Assembly: GCA_003255065.1 (NCBI GenBank)
Contig: QAOA01001066.1
Location: forward strand, 60,900-124,899
From: Cercis canadensis
Taxonomy: Eukaryota; Streptophyta; Magnoliopsida; Fabales; Fabaceae
DNA length: 64,000 nucleotides
Direction of reading: 5' to 3'
Shown here: in pieces, positions 24,804-37,304 of the stretch
Numbering within the stretch: the first letter of the stretch is position 1
How the letters are laid out: every line of letters begins with the position of its first letter
Program-made: the position numbers and the translations under genes
The notes under the pieces: generated by a model
What the model was told of the DNA's origin: nothing
What the model saw: the letters and a program-made list of their open reading frames with translations, nothing else
Database searches by the model: none

Positions 24804-27656
24804 ATGTGGGTAACAAGCATGGCATGTACAACATGTCTTGCAAAAGCAGCTTACAACGGCTATGGTTTTCATTATCACCACCATAGCTACTTGAAGATCA
24901 ACCTTCCAAAATGTCGAATTAGAGCTTCCTCTGCTGCTCCTGGCGTCGACCTCAACACTCTGGAATCTGCCATTGCTCAGGTGCCATTTTCACATCAAGC
25001 TATTGTCTTCTCCTGTTGGATAATTTAATTGATGAATATCATGAACAATTATGTCTTTAGAATTTAGAACATAAAGAATTAATGGCTTTCCCGAAAATTG
25101 GGGGCAAAATCGATTCCTTACCTACATGAAATCAATTTGATGGATGGGTTTGGATCTTTTTTCCTTGCTCAAACGAAAAAAAATTGTTTTTATAGAGCAT
25201 GTTCTTCCTAAGCATATTTGAATTCCATTTGCGTTTTAAACTTAGGTCCAGTCACAGATGATATGTAATTGAGGCCTGACCCTGAGAGGTTTTATTTGTA
25301 TTGTGCAGAAAGATAGTAATGCTGTTAAAGAGGCACTTGATCAGTTGAGTGAAGTTGGTTGGGCCAAGAAATGGAGTTCTCAGCCATATGTTTCACGCCG
25401 TACGGTCAGTCTCAATTACAAGTGTGAAGTTCTCGGAAAGTGCCACCCACATATTAAGCTCATCTACAAACTCATGCATTCATAGATATAACATAATGTA
25501 TACCTGTTCAATGCTTCTTATACTTATTCATATGTAACTTTGATTTGTTTATAGATGTTTTGAATTGTTTAACTTTATACACCAGACATCACTCCGAGAG
25601 CTGACAACTCTAGGAATTAAGAATGCAGAGAATCTTGCAATCCCCAGTGTCAGAAACGATGTGAGTTCCAGAATTTTATTCTTGTCAGATGAAATGAGCA
25701 TTATTTTCAAGTTTGTAAAGCTTGAATATATTGAAGTTCAACTTCAACTCATAGCAACCAGCTAGTAATCATTAATGGGACTAACTTATTACTGACTTGA
25801 CTTTCCATGGTCTTGAGAATATAGCTTTTGAATTCCTGATTAAAGCTTGAGTTTGTTCTTCCATTTATTAGTAGTCTAACATCTTTGATAATACAGGCAG
25901 CTTTTCTTTTCACGGTGGTGGGAACAACTGGATTTTTAGGTGTTCTGGCCGGCCAGCTTCCGGGGGTATCTCTAGCACATTGCTCTTTTGTTCTGTATGT
26001 CTGTATCTGGAATAATCTTATGAACTAATTTCAAAGTATGATGGAGAGGAGCAGTTTTGAAGCAGGTTTATGTAAATAATGGATATGGGAACTTTTTTTT
26101 TGTCCTAAAACGCTTGGAATTGCTCTTGCAAGAATCTTCTGAATCGTTGAGAAATAGCTATTTCTTGGGAGCTTCAATTGGAATGTAGTATTAAAATAAG
26201 AAATATCGAGCAGCCAAATTTGGAAAATTTAGCTACTTTTCTCTATCTGTTTATTTTCTGCAAGCATCATGATCATATTCTACATATTATATCTTTTCAT
26301 ACTACTACACTTGAACTATTAGCTGTAAGCATGTAACTTTTGATGCTTTTCTGCATTTATGCATTTCATGATTAAGAACAGATCCCTTTTGTAAGTTAAC
26401 TAGTTACTTTATGAATAAAACAGAAGCTAAACAAAATTTTGACTTTCATTCCCATCTCTGGTTAACTCTGTAGGATTGGGGATTCTTTGTGCCATACTTA
26501 ATTGGGAGTATTTCCTTGGTGGTTTTAGCTGTGGGTAGCATTTCCCCCGGGTAAGAATTAGTTTTACTTTGAATATGATGAAACCAGTGAATAATTGCTC
26601 AGTGTTTGCTCCAATGTTAATACTCTTATCTGCTAGTATAGGCTTCTCCAAGCTGCTATCAGCAGCTTTTCATCAGTTTTTCCAGATTATCAAGAAAGGA
26701 TTGCGAGACATGAAGCAGCGCACTTTTTGAGTACTGTCCTCTTTTGTTGGTTTAGACGTACAAGTATAACATATGTTGACTTGATTGGGATCTGATTAAA
26801 TAATTCATTTCTCTAACACTTGAGCTGCTATTTGGCCTTTGACTATTTGCGTCATTTAGTTGCATATTTGCTTGGCCTACCTATCTTGGGCTATTCAACG
26901 GATATTGGGAAAGAGCACGTCAATCTCATTGATGAGAGGCTCGAAAAGCTGATCTACAGCGGGCAGCTTGATGCTAAGGAGCTAGACAGGTGTTTACCTG
27001 ATAGCTTTGTTTAATCAGTGTCTAGGATAGAAACATGCCAGATTATAACTTTTGAGAACCAAAATGCATGTGATTTAAGAGATAAAAAGTGTATTTAGAA
27101 GGCTTAAAAGTGAAGAAAAAACTCAAGCTTTAGTTGCTTTTTTAGATTGGCTGTTGTGGCAATGGCCGGGCTTGCAGCTGAAGGTTTAACATATGACAAA
27201 GTGGTCGGTCAATCTGCTGATCTCTTCACTCTCCAGGTTTGAGATCACTATTCTCTATGGATGCTGCTTCTTTCTATTATCTGAAATAATCAATATTTTT
27301 CCCCTTTCCTTCAGAGATTTATAAACAGAAGCAAGCCACAGCTCAGCAAAGATCAACAACAAAATCTTACTAGATGGGCTGTACGTGCTTTAAACAATAA
27401 GCTATGCAATCATTGATAGTCTAGATTTGCCTGTTGCTTTTGATACTCAGATCTTAAGTTTGGGAGTTGAATATCGCCAGGAATTAATTTATCTTCAGAT
27501 TTAATGCATTTTTGCAATTAAATCTTATGCCTGTAGGTTTTGTTCGCTGCTTCTCTGTTGAAAAATAACAAGGCAATTCATGAAGCACTAGTGGCAGCAA
27601 TGTCCAAAAAGGCAAGCGTACTGGAATGCATCGAAGCAATTGAGAACGTTGCATAA
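24804..27656 (+). CDS. VIR3-like plastid membrane protein with HEAAH motif
   Basis: Ten exons: 24804-24980, 25309-25404, 25586-25660, 25897-25965, 26474-26550, 26642-26730, 26860-26989, 27146-27236, 27315-27380 and 27537-27656. They total 990 nt (329 aa). A Cys/His-rich N-terminus (about 1-45) looks like a plastid transit peptide. Two hydrophobic segments are encoded by exons 4 and 5 (about 118-166). A metalloprotease-type HEAAH follows at 188-192 in RIARHEAAHFL, then a helical domain with AMAGLAAEG. I know this family from Arabidopsis VIRESCENT3 and relatives, FtsH (M41)-like proteins lacking the AAA ATPase, needed for chloroplast development. Whether this member is proteolytic is unproven; M41 FtsH proteins have HEAGH. 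The start could also be the second Met at 24819. Confidence 0.85.
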
Positions 27657-28548
27657 TTTGGCATTTCTAAGTTGAAGCACTCGAGAAATTTTTGTTTAAA
27701 CATAGTCTACGATGGACCATACCCAAAAATGAAAGCCAGTTACTTTAAATTTCAAAACCTATGATTCATCCCACTGCTCTCAAATATTTAATTTTCTACC
27801 TTTCAGTATGGTCCATGGTAGATCATGTCTGCCCAAAAATTTCTTATGGCACAGGTGTTTATAATTTTGTGTTTATAATGCAATTTGAGAATGTTTAAAC
27901 TCCTAACTGTACACAGGTGTCAGACGTTTTATATTTGTGTGCGGCTAAAAAAGCATGACACTCCATTCGGTATAAGTTTAGGTGGGCAGTGGTTCACTTA
28001 TAATATGCTAGATTTCTTGCGTTCTTACCTATTAATGATATACAAATATCACAAGGGTTTGCTAGATTGTTAGTTTTTCGGAGTAGAATGGATGTCCCAG
28101 TTCTTCAATACGTACATCTGTTAACAGTTGAGACCTCAACCAACTGAGCATTAATTCAAATAATGCACCCGAAAACCCTGTTTTCCGGTGCTCCTTCACC
28201 AGAAGAACAAAAAGATGCTTCAACTCGGACAGTATTTGAGAAATATCGCATCATGCCATTCTGGACTCGTCATACTCTTGTAAAGTTCATTCTAAATTTG
28301 CAGGATACAAATTCAGCTCACGCAATATGGTTTACATTCATCAAGGACCGTTCATATAATTATAAGCAATCCTTATAAACTGGCATTATCATTGTAGAGA
28401 AGTATAATAAATTGGTAGGAATTATTTACACGGCTTTGACTGACAATCTCACATACTCTACCCACTTGGGGTTGAACGTTAAGACTTAGCGTCCACTTAT
28501 GCTAAAAAGACTCGTCTGCTTAATTATTAATAACTGGCAATTCCATAT
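27657..28548. other. intergenic between convergent genes
   Basis: Probable 3'UTRs of the VIR3-like gene (+) and of DPE1 (-). A 20-30 bp block around TGGACCATACCCAAAAATGAA (27714) recurs inverted near 27806 as ATGGTCCATGGTAGATCATG. No further gene is seen. Confidence 0.45.
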
Positions 28549-31500
28549 TCAGAGCCGCCCATACATTGAAAGCATACTCTTTAGCTTAGCCGCCTCTCTC
28601 TCCAAGCTATCAAAGCTCATAGAACTTGCCATCCTCCAACTCCAGTTTCCAAACTATATTTATCAAAAGAAATTAACAGTCAGGAGATAAAGAATTTCAT
28701 ACATTTATGGTGTCTTTGGTAGGGGTTATGAGGGTAAATTTTAGTAGAATATAATTTGTCCAAAAAAATAAATCTCTAGGATCAACCTATAAAAATCTTA
28801 CAAAGCTTAAATGCACTTCAGGTTGATCCTGTAAACTTTTTTAATGTTAAAAGACATTTTTTGGTATGTGCAGAAATTATACCCCAGTAAAATTTACTCT
28901 CATTACTCCCGTATCAAACGTATACCCTAAAGAGAAAATCTGTGCCAGAAACTAATCAGAAATATCTACAAGGGTTACATAGCATGTAAATGATTTTAAT
29001 TTTTTTCGAAAAACACAAAAGGAGGCCTCGGGGTGGTGCTGTGTTCACTAATGAAAAAAAAAATGCGCTCGAATAAACCATATTTGCATAAGCTTTTACC
29101 TGAGTTGCAGGAATATTCATCCTGGCAGAATTCCCAAGTCCCAGAATATCTTGCATGGGTATTATTGCTGTCCGAGCAACAGAAGACAGTGTTGTCTGGA
29201 TTAGAGCCCATGAGATGTCATCTTCCTCAGTAATTGAAAGATAATTTAGTACCTGTAACATGGAAATAATGAAACAAGATGTTATCTCTCCTCCAATTTG
29301 ATTAGACATAGAATTTCAAAAGCATATACAGCACCCCACATTGGATTTCTCTTCTTGCTTCAAAGTCAAAGCTTCCCACCAACCTCTAATCTGTATCGCA
29401 CATAAATTCTTATCAGGTTTTGTTTATCTTCTGCTAGGCAATGTTTATCAAGTCAAGAACAAAATTTAGAAATGTGCAGCTAAGAAATATCATATGCCAT
29501 ACATTCATCTAGTGCAAGAGAACCAAAAAAAAATGTAGTTCTATAGGTGCTCATATCTCAAATCTCAACCTAGCAGCGGCATTGGCAGGTTTTTGCTTGA
29601 CTTTTGTTGTGCATACCCAAGTCCTCTTTAAGAAGACAGATTATGCAACATTGTACTAGAACAAATGTATGGAACACAAATTCTTACTGTGTCATTATCG
29701 TGAGTCCCTGTATACACAACTTGATTGAGCTCATGATTATGGGGCAAATGAGGGTTATTGGCATCACTTCCAAACCCTGGATGATGTAGGATATACAAGA
29801 TTGGTGGTCAGAGTCTAAAATTGAAGAACGGTAAACAAAAGTACAATTTAATTTTACCAAACTGGAGAACAGCCATTCCAGGTGCTCCTATTGATTTCCT
29901 TAGCTGAACTACATCCTCAGTGATAACTCCCTGCCATATAAATACCAAACCCTAAAATTGCAAGGGTATGCGACAGACAGGATTTGCATACAAATGAAAA
30001 GCACCAACTCTCACATGAGAGTAAAAAGGAGATCATGTCGAAACATATTACCAAGTCTTCAGCTATAATATCGATCTTCCCAACAGCTCTGGCAACAGCA
30101 TCGAAGAAGGAATTTCCAGGTCCTACCTATCATTTAAATGCATGTGGAGCAGATTATGGGGTCAAGATCTGCTTCAGGGAATAATATCAGAGGTTTTTTT
30201 TTTTCCCCCCTCGCTGTGCTGATTGAATAGTATCAGTGGTAGAACAGGGATCTGACCTTCCATTTTCCAACCATTGCAACTTTGGCTTCTGCACTTTATA
30301 GAGCATACACATTAGCCAAACGTGTCAATACACCAAGCAAGAAAGCTGAAATAGACCTAAATGTTGACTCACCTGAGGGAACAGCCCAAAATCCAGCAAG
30401 TCCTCTAAAGTGATCTATCCTGAATTGATCGTATAAATTCCTTGCACGTTGTATACGGCGTATCCACCATGAGTATCCTTCTTTCTCCATGGCTTTCCAA
30501 TCATACAGAGGGCTTTTTCATTAAAGTGTAAGATAATCAGTAATCTAGCCATCAAAGGAGGTGGAAAGCCCCAAAACAGAAGAAGAAGAAGATGATGATG
30601 ACACAGGAGGCCAATGAAAACATGAATGCATCTGGACTGATATGGTTAATGTCAAACCTGCCCCACAGCTGGCCAGTTTCGCTGAATGCATCTGGAGGAA
30701 CACCACTAACTAAAAGAGGAAAGCCTCTCCTATTCTGCCAGACAAATGGATAATTTCTGATGATTACAAGGGACAAAATGCTTTGGAAAACATGGTTAGA
30801 CCAGAGACATGTAATAAATTCTGTAGAAACTACTGACCAGCAAAAATTGGTTCTTATTTGCCCAGACATCTGCACTGTGATAACCTACATATATGGGCAT
30901 GTCTCCCATTATACTAATTCCCCTATTCCTAGCATAGTTGCGAACTTTCTGCCATTGCCTCTGGAACAAGAACTGTTGGGCAATAAACCTATTTATCTGC
31001 ACAGTAAAAGTTTATTCATCAAGACCACTTCTGGCTTAAAGTAGGCATAAGATGAGAAAGTTTTGATGATATGCTAGCTAAAAGGATACTTCCTGATCTT
31101 ACAAAATCTTTCTTGCATTGGTATATATCTTCTAGAGCTGCAAGGTGGCGATTTCTTAAAGGTTCAGGCCAACTATACCAGCTGAATGTGTCTAAACTGT
31201 TGTCAATGGCAGCAAAATAAGCTGCGTCTTCCAGCCAGCCTACAACATTGTTAAGATATTATCATATTACATCCGAGAAGCCTCTAGTGACTTTTGACAA
31301 GCCTTGCAGAAAAGCCTTGGAGAGAGTGTAATTGATGTTTAAATGCAGATCAAGATATGAAATGCCTATGCAATTTCTCACACCTGATACATCAGGGTCT
31401 CTACGGAAATTCTTCAGTTTTGTATTCAGTTCCCCTTTACTTGAAATGAGCCTGTCTGCAGCCTACAGAAAGGAATTCACTAACATATTGGGTTATGTAG

Positions 31501-33275
31501 ACAAAATAACATAGTATTTTAAATTATTGTTCCAGAAGAAACTATCATACAACCAAAGTCATAGATTTCTAGGTATGCTATCTTGCAAAATCCCACTGCT
31601 GAAACTATTGTGCCTGATAAGGACAAATCCTACCATAATTCTGCTGACTTAAAATCTTATTTCTTCTCCTTGCTATACATATCACAATATTTTCATTGAT
31701 TCCTAGCCTCCGTTTGATCTCAGTATCCAAGCCCTTCCCAATACTCTGGCTCATTTCAATAATGATTAACAGGAGATTTCTGTGTAAAAGTTTAGCAACA
31801 GCAGGTAGCTCATAAATGTTTTTATGGATTGGGTAGTGCTATTGCCATGGCTGACAGTTTCACAGTGAGCACACTGCAAGCAAGATAAGTGTAGTCCAGG
31901 GACCATGCTGTGCGTGCAAGGTGTTTGTCAAATAAATCCCACAGCCTTTTAAAGTGACAAGATTTCTACAGAGGAGGAAGTAGGAAGGGGAACAGGAGAT
32001 AAAAGAAGTAGGTGATAATTGAAGCACCAAATGACTTGCGCATAGACAATAATTTATTAGTTCATCGTTCAATTTCATTCACAAGAACTCTAGCAGTAAT
32101 GATGTTCTAGATATCTTACTTTAGCTATCAATGGATCCTTAATGTCAGCAACAAGTGAAAAATTCACACGTTCAGCATCACTGCATGCATTTAATGTTAA
32201 TGATAAGATAAACAGACAGAAAACACGAGAAAAGGAGGTCAAAACCATGTTGCTTACGTATATAAAAATCCTCACATTGGTTTTGGAAGCTCATCCTTTT
32301 CCAATAATCCATCCTTAACAAGCTCTTCAAGAGAGATCAACAGCGTGTTGCCACAATTTGCATCCTGAAAACATTTGTCAACGCTGATTGCCTTGAGCAC
32401 ATAAGTTACAGAGTTGAGCATTGATCTTTGATGACTCTCAGAGGGAGAAAGAGGATGGGAAAGAGAAGCACGGTGTATGCTCATAGGGACTTAATACTTG
32501 TAAAAGAAATGCACAATTCTGATAACAATATGCTAATAGTTCTACCCATTAAACAAACTTCTAAAACAAGATCTTAGGGTAAATAAGAAAAATAATAGAT
32601 TAAAAGTTTTGATATAGAGCTATATCTCCTAACTAAGTATGTAATATAAATAATTTTACAACCTGGCCGGAGTAAGGGGATCCTTCTTCATTAGCCTTTC
32701 TTCCGGGAGGAACTAGAGGTAAGACCTGCATACATTTTAAGGGAATGAGATATTGAAAAAAAAAAAATAATCATTTTAAACAAAAATATAACAATTATGT
32801 TTAAATTGGAAATGAATAACAAGGTAATTGCTGCTGACTCTCCTTTGACGGAGCTTCTACTTAAAAACATCTGCTTATGCGTAATACAGCCAAAGCAGAC
32901 CTGCCAAACGGAGCAACCAGCATCATGAAGCCAATCGATGAAACGAAAGGCCTCATCTCCGAAATCGCCAATCCCGTAGGGACCTCTAAACGACGTCGGA
33001 TGGAGTTGAATTCCGGCTCTTCTCCGATGGTCCGGGTTCGGCTTGGGAAGCCAATCCCCGTAGTCATCCGGTAAATCTTCGCCAATGCTAGCTTGAGCTA
33101 AAACAGTGCCTTGAATAGAGCGACAATTAATAACCGAAACCGTTTCTTTGGATTTGGATTTGAACAGAGCAGAACCAGAGAGATTAAGAGTGGCCTTGCC
33201 CGATGAAAGAGATGAGCTCGACAGGCTATAGAAGGGAGATGGACAAGATGTTGAGATACAGATACAGATAGCCAT
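28549..33275 (-). CDS. DPE1: 4-alpha-glucanotransferase, chloroplastic (disproportionating enzyme 1)
   Basis: GH77 amylomaltase that transfers glucan units between maltooligosaccharides in the plastid during starch breakdown. Sixteen exons, listed from the 5' end: 32901-33275, 32663-32725, 32276-32364, 32120-32180, 31384-31462, 31103-31239, 30838-30996, 30658-30734, 30373-30512, 30257-30288, 30052-30126, 29858-29930, 29688-29776, 29340-29390, 29100-29252 and 28549-28653. They give 585 aa, near the 576 of Arabidopsis DPE1. A Ser-rich transit peptide covers about 1-60. The catalytic set is visible: nucleophile D380 in RIDHFRG, acid/base E427 in IAEDLG, and D480 in GTHDND; the 47-residue D-E spacing matches bacterial amylomaltase. 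The C-terminus ends MYGRL. The last intron carries a MITE. No defect is seen. Confidence 0.96.
28708..28930. mobile_element. MITE within the last intron of DPE1
   Basis: The left end GGTGTCTTTGGTAGGGGTTATGAGGGTAAATTTTA... has an inverted partner at the right that reads GGGTATACGTTTGATACGGGAGTAATGAGAGTAAATTTTA on the other strand. Sequences further in also pair (AGGATCAACCT with AGGTTGATCCT). The element is non-coding and lies wholly in intron 15. Confidence 0.65.
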
Positions 33276-34022
33276 CTAATTCCACAGACAACACACTCAC
33301 ACGAACAAGAGAGACGGTGTAAAATGTAAATTGCAAGCAAGTGCCTCCAACTTCCAACTCCAAGTGTGGTTTTACTTCTACATTCTACTAGACTACTACT
33401 ACACAGTGGAAGCAGGAACCACGTGACGGACGAGAGAGAAGATGGGCGAGGCAATAATGAATAATAATCCAGTGTGCGCAAGCGTGTAATACTTAATTTG
33501 ATCACGAGGCCATCAGTTACTGATTTGTGTGTGTTTTTTTTTTCTAATGCTTTTTTCCACCTCTAAATAAAAAAGGAAAAATTATGTTTTTATTAAGAAA
33601 ATATTTTAAATATTTTTTTATATTTATGTAATATATCATACTATATAAAAATAATCAATATATGAATAATATATATATAAATTAATTATTTTTAAATTTA
33701 TTTAAAAAATAAAATACATTATATTTATATTTAATAAAATATAAAAATTACATATATTTATCACATCAGTATAACATAATATAATATGCTTGTGTGACAT
33801 TAAAAACATAATTTAATTGCGGAGTGTAGATGTAAGTGTATCAAATTTATATAAATTTATCCCTGTATGTGTATATATATATTACGTTATCTAATGGTGT
33901 GTATGATCTAGAGCATCATGTCTATTACATTATCTAATGGTGTGTCTAGGAATGATTTTTAAATACAATAAAACTAAAAATGGAGCATCATATCTTGTTG
34001 GGCCTTTCCTGCTGGTGATACA
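33276..34022. other. DPE1 promoter region and intergenic DNA
   Basis: The first 250 bases should contain the DPE1 leader and promoter. The segment 33545-33800 is extremely AT-rich. A short direct repeat (ATTAC.TTATCTAATGGTGTGT) occurs at about 33881 and 33926. Confidence 0.45.
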
Positions 34023-34994
34023 TCATAGTTCATCAGACCAATCACTAAGCTCACTTTCGTAGAATAAACCATCAATTATTTGGTCAATTACGGAATCGAT
34101 GAACGTGTTGCAGCGCAGGGTAAAAATTCGACCAACTCTGTTTCGGGCACTGGAGAACCAAGCAAAAAGAGCAGCGCAAGTTACAGCTCCCAAACAGACT
34201 CCTCCTGCTTCAGCAATTCCTTGTACATCCATCTTTCTGAATACCGAGTTTCCAGTCACCAATTCCACTGTCACAGTAGCTACAAACACGATCTGCACCA
34301 AAATTACCCAAAACTTTCATTTTTTAGCTTAAAATTATCATAAATTTATTTGTCAGTCTTGAAATATCCAAAATCCCAAGGGCAGTAGGGCAAAACAACA
34401 CCTTCCAAACTTTATATTTTGGTTGAATTATAACAAAAAAGAATGTTACGGCAAGAAGGGAACCGGATCCCAAAGTGCAGAGTGAATACATAGCACTCTT
34501 TCTTTAGTGTTATCCATCAATTAATAAATAATAACCATTTAATTTGTGAGACTTTTCTATTGCAGATGAAGCTCAAGTGTCCAGTTAAGCATCTATATAA
34601 CGTAAGCCCAAATCAGTCTTGCGTTTGAAGAATCAGTTACGTAAATAATCATGAAAAAGTAATGGCTCACCATGGCGAGGCGACCAGAGATGATTTCAAA
34701 ATCCTGGCTTTTCTTAGAGCTCTCAATATACTCGGACAGATTCGCAAAGAAGGGGGAGACGTCAATGCCACCATCTACACCGTCCTTCCTAGTCGTCTTA
34801 ATAACGCCGGCTCGATCGGAGCCGTACGATCTCAGAGTACACACCCGCGGTTGTAAAACAACGTTGGTGATTTCTGGATCAGCTGCTTTTGGTTTCGGAA
34901 TCGAAACCTGAACCGGACCTGACGATTCCCTTGACCGAACTGCGGCTATTGGCGTCCGCAGCTCGCACTGCGTTAAACGTGTTGCCGAGGCCAT
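34023..34994 (-). CDS. SEP2: stress enhanced protein 2, chloroplastic
   Basis: Two exons, 34671-34994 and 34023-34292, give 197 aa. SEP proteins are two-helix members of the light-harvesting-like family in thylakoids. They are induced by high light and thought to bind pigment or protect photosystems. The N-terminal ~50 residues are Arg/Ser/Pro-rich, as in a transit peptide. Helix 1 (about 100-125) contains FEIISGRLAMIVF...VELVTG, the family-type chlorophyll-binding-like pattern of Glu and Arg. Helix 2 is about 138-155 (GGVCLGAVTCAALFAWF). The acidic C-terminal tail is ESELSDWSDEL. Length and tail agree with Arabidopsis SEP2 (about 200 aa). The start ATG lies directly against a (CT)n tract in the leader. 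Confidence 0.93.
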
Positions 34995-34995
34995 G

Positions 34996-35021
34996 AGAGA
35001 GAGAGAGAGAGAGAGAGAGAT
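34996..35021 (-). repeat. (CT)n tract in the SEP2 leader
   Basis: About 13 GA dinucleotides on the + strand read as (CT)n in the SEP2 mRNA sense, ending one base upstream of the ATG. Pyrimidine tracts in plant 5' leaders can influence transcription and translation; any effect here is inferred. Confidence 0.8.
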
Positions 35022-36407
35022 GGATTCCAGAAATCTCGGGGTTAATCAGCAGTGTACTGGTGCTAGTGCTACAATGGAGACTTTGATGCTGGAAGACAAA
35101 GGATGTGGGTCCTAGTGTTACGTGTCAAATGCTCTGTTCGATAACGTGGTTTGGAAGGTGGTGCCTAAATTTCATATGGTCACCAAATGGTCGTTTTGAG
35201 GAATTAAGTGATCCGATAGCGAGTGATAGGTAGTTGATGTAACAATGGTTACTCATAAGTGAAGACTGGAGAGTGGAGAGGTGTTTGAATTCAATGAGAC
35301 GTTGTTGTCGTGGCTAGAAAGCATACGTGAACAAATTGAATACGTAGCGCAGATGACCATCAGAATAATGACGAGGCTGTACGAGGCTGTCTATTTGTGT
35401 CATGATATTATCCACAAATTTCTGAATAATAATAAAAAAGCTAAAATTAAAAACTTTGATTGTTTATCAATTTTTCTTTAAATTTAAGTTTTCTATCGTT
35501 TAATATCAAATATTTCATTAACTAGTTTTATAATTAATTTCTTTTTCACATTTATAATGCCCTTTGTTAGAAATGAGAATTAATAAAATATTTGGAGATG
35601 TTTAGTAGAGCGTTTGAGCTCATTAAACTAGATTTTGTCCTCCTAATATCGATTTTATGTGCTCCATATTTCTACTTTGTAAAAACATTACAAAATTTGT
35701 GCCAAGAAAAATTTAAGATTTAACAAAATAGTCCTTGAAAGAATATTAACTACAAAATAGTCATTAAAAGAACTGATATGTATAACAAAATAGTTATTGA
35801 AATATTCAAAATTTAACAAATATTAAATTATTTTGTTATGCATATAAATTCTTTCAATGACTATTTTATAGTTAGTGTTCTTTCAATGATTATTTTATTA
35901 AATCTTAAATCTTTCAAGAATGCAAATATAGGTTTACTTAAAAATAAATCATGAAATAACTTTCATAGTTTTACACATTCCAATAGCACTTAATCAGAAG
36001 CTACACCAAAGCTATAATAATGATATTAATTTAAAAAATGCTATAGAGTCATTGTTTCTTATTTTAAATGAGTTATTAGATAACACAAGCACACACGAAA
36101 TGATTGGTTCAATAATCCCTGAATTTAAATTTCCATTGTTTCATGTCTCCAGATAAAAAAGAATCTAAGTAAATGTGAAATCACATGCTACAATTGTTGA
36201 AATAACAAAGAATAAATAAAAGTCTAATTCAGAAAAGAAAAAAAGAAAGGGAGTAGAACATCCTTTAAAAGTAAAAGTAATTCAAAGGTTATGCATATAA
36301 ATTATTTCGAGACAAGATTACTACTAAAGTGTCTACAAGATTTTCCTGAAACGAAAGAAAGAAAGAAAGATGATCTAAACTTGTTTAGCATGGGCATGAG
36401 ATTATTG
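35022..36407. other. SEP2 promoter and intergenic DNA
   Basis: Nothing coding is seen. The first few hundred bases should hold the SEP2 promoter. The hairpin at 35711-35910 is annotated separately. Confidence 0.5.
35711..35910. repeat. 200-bp hairpin (inverted repeat)
   Basis: Arms of about 85 bp pair with few mismatches: ATTTAAGATTTAACAAAATA at the left matches the reverse complement of the right end. The repeated words TAGTC.TTGAAAGAA and AACAAAATA occur in both arms. It is probably a small MITE. As RNA it would make a long stem. Confidence 0.75.
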
Positions 36408-37295
36408 TCAAATCCTGACAAAGAAAATAGTGAGCTCAGGCCCACTATTTCCTTCAGGGCTCAACATGTAAAAGGTCTCGGAATCCCTAGAGCCCACTAC
36501 ACGCTCAAAATGGGCCCTCATGTAGGCCAACTCTCCATCTGCACCGTCAAGGTCGGAGTTTCCAGGAAGAACACCAGCACCCATGGACACAGGCCTGAGC
36601 AACTCCATCACACCGAGATCCTCCTCCGTAGCTTCCCTCCTCACACCATAACCGGTTTTTTTCCCATTACAAAACATTGTCCACAGGGGCTCGTTCATTA
36701 ACCTCGTCTTGTCCTTCTCGGCACGCTTTTCGCATTCGAGGGCAATCCTAACCATCCCTGCGCTCAACTCTTTCTGCAACGTATGGGTTTGCATGGCTAG
36801 TTCAACTACCAAGGATGGGAAACACCTTGGGTTCTCTTGTATTGAAAGGGAAACCCGCCCTTTGCGGTATCCGAACAAAGTTCCGGTGATCTTGGTGCCG
36901 CCGGCAACACTCCGGTGGTGACCGTCTGGGATTCCCCCTGGGAGTGTGGGGAATTTGCAGGCCGTGGGGGTTATTATGGGGAAGGAACGAAACACAGAGC
37001 GGAAGACACGGAAAACTTTGGTTTTGTGTTTCTTTTTCTGGGTTGGTCGGACGAGGGAAGTTGTTGTTGGGAGTGGGGGTGGGGGAGGAGGGGCTGTTGA
37101 AGAGGAGCATGAGGAATTAGGGGACCAATAAGCAGAGCATTCTGATGTCGAGATGCGTGATGCAGATCTCGGCTCCCCCATCGATGGACCTTCTTCATGC
37201 ACCACCAACGCGAGACTACTCCCACTGCCATCACACACATCTAGAGACAAGGGCCTGGTTTGGAATTTTGACGTCTTTTGCGGCTTTAGAAACAT
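36408..37295 (-). CDS. MIZU-KUSSEI1-like protein (DUF617)
   Basis: Single-exon gene of 295 aa, started at the ATG at 37295. A GTG three codons further upstream is not used, and the Met in GPSMGEP is an alternative start. The N-terminal third is low-complexity, Ser/Pro-rich with a poly-Pro run. The DUF617 domain fills about 95-295: FRVFRSVFRSFPIITP, GTLFGYRKGRVSLSIQE, then LVVELAMQT, FCNGKKTGYGVRRE, and the terminal GNSGPELTIFFVRI. Arabidopsis MIZ1 is required for root hydrotropism and acts at the ER in calcium signalling; the biochemical activity of the family is unknown, and this member need not share that role. All domain landmarks are present. Confidence 0.9.
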   Translation of the reverse strand: MFLKPQKTSKFQTRPLSLDVCDGSGSSLALVVHEEGPSMGEPRSASRISTSECSAYWSPNSSCSSSTAPPPPPPLPTTTSLVRPTQKKKHKTKVFRVFRSVFRSFPIITPTACKFPTLPGGIPDGHHRSVAGGTKITGTLFGYRKGRVSLSIQENPRCFPSLVVELAMQTHTLQKELSAGMVRIALECEKRAEKDKTRLMNEPLWTMFCNGKKTGYGVRREATEEDLGVMELLRPVSMGAGVLPGNSDLDGADGELAYMRAHFERVVGSRDSETFYMLSPEGNSGPELTIFFVRI

Positions 37296-37304
37296 CCTTC
37301 GCAC

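Noticed and set aside
36291..36701. 136-codon plus-strand ORF
   Set aside because: It is antisense to the DUF617 coding exon, whose protein is clearly the real product.
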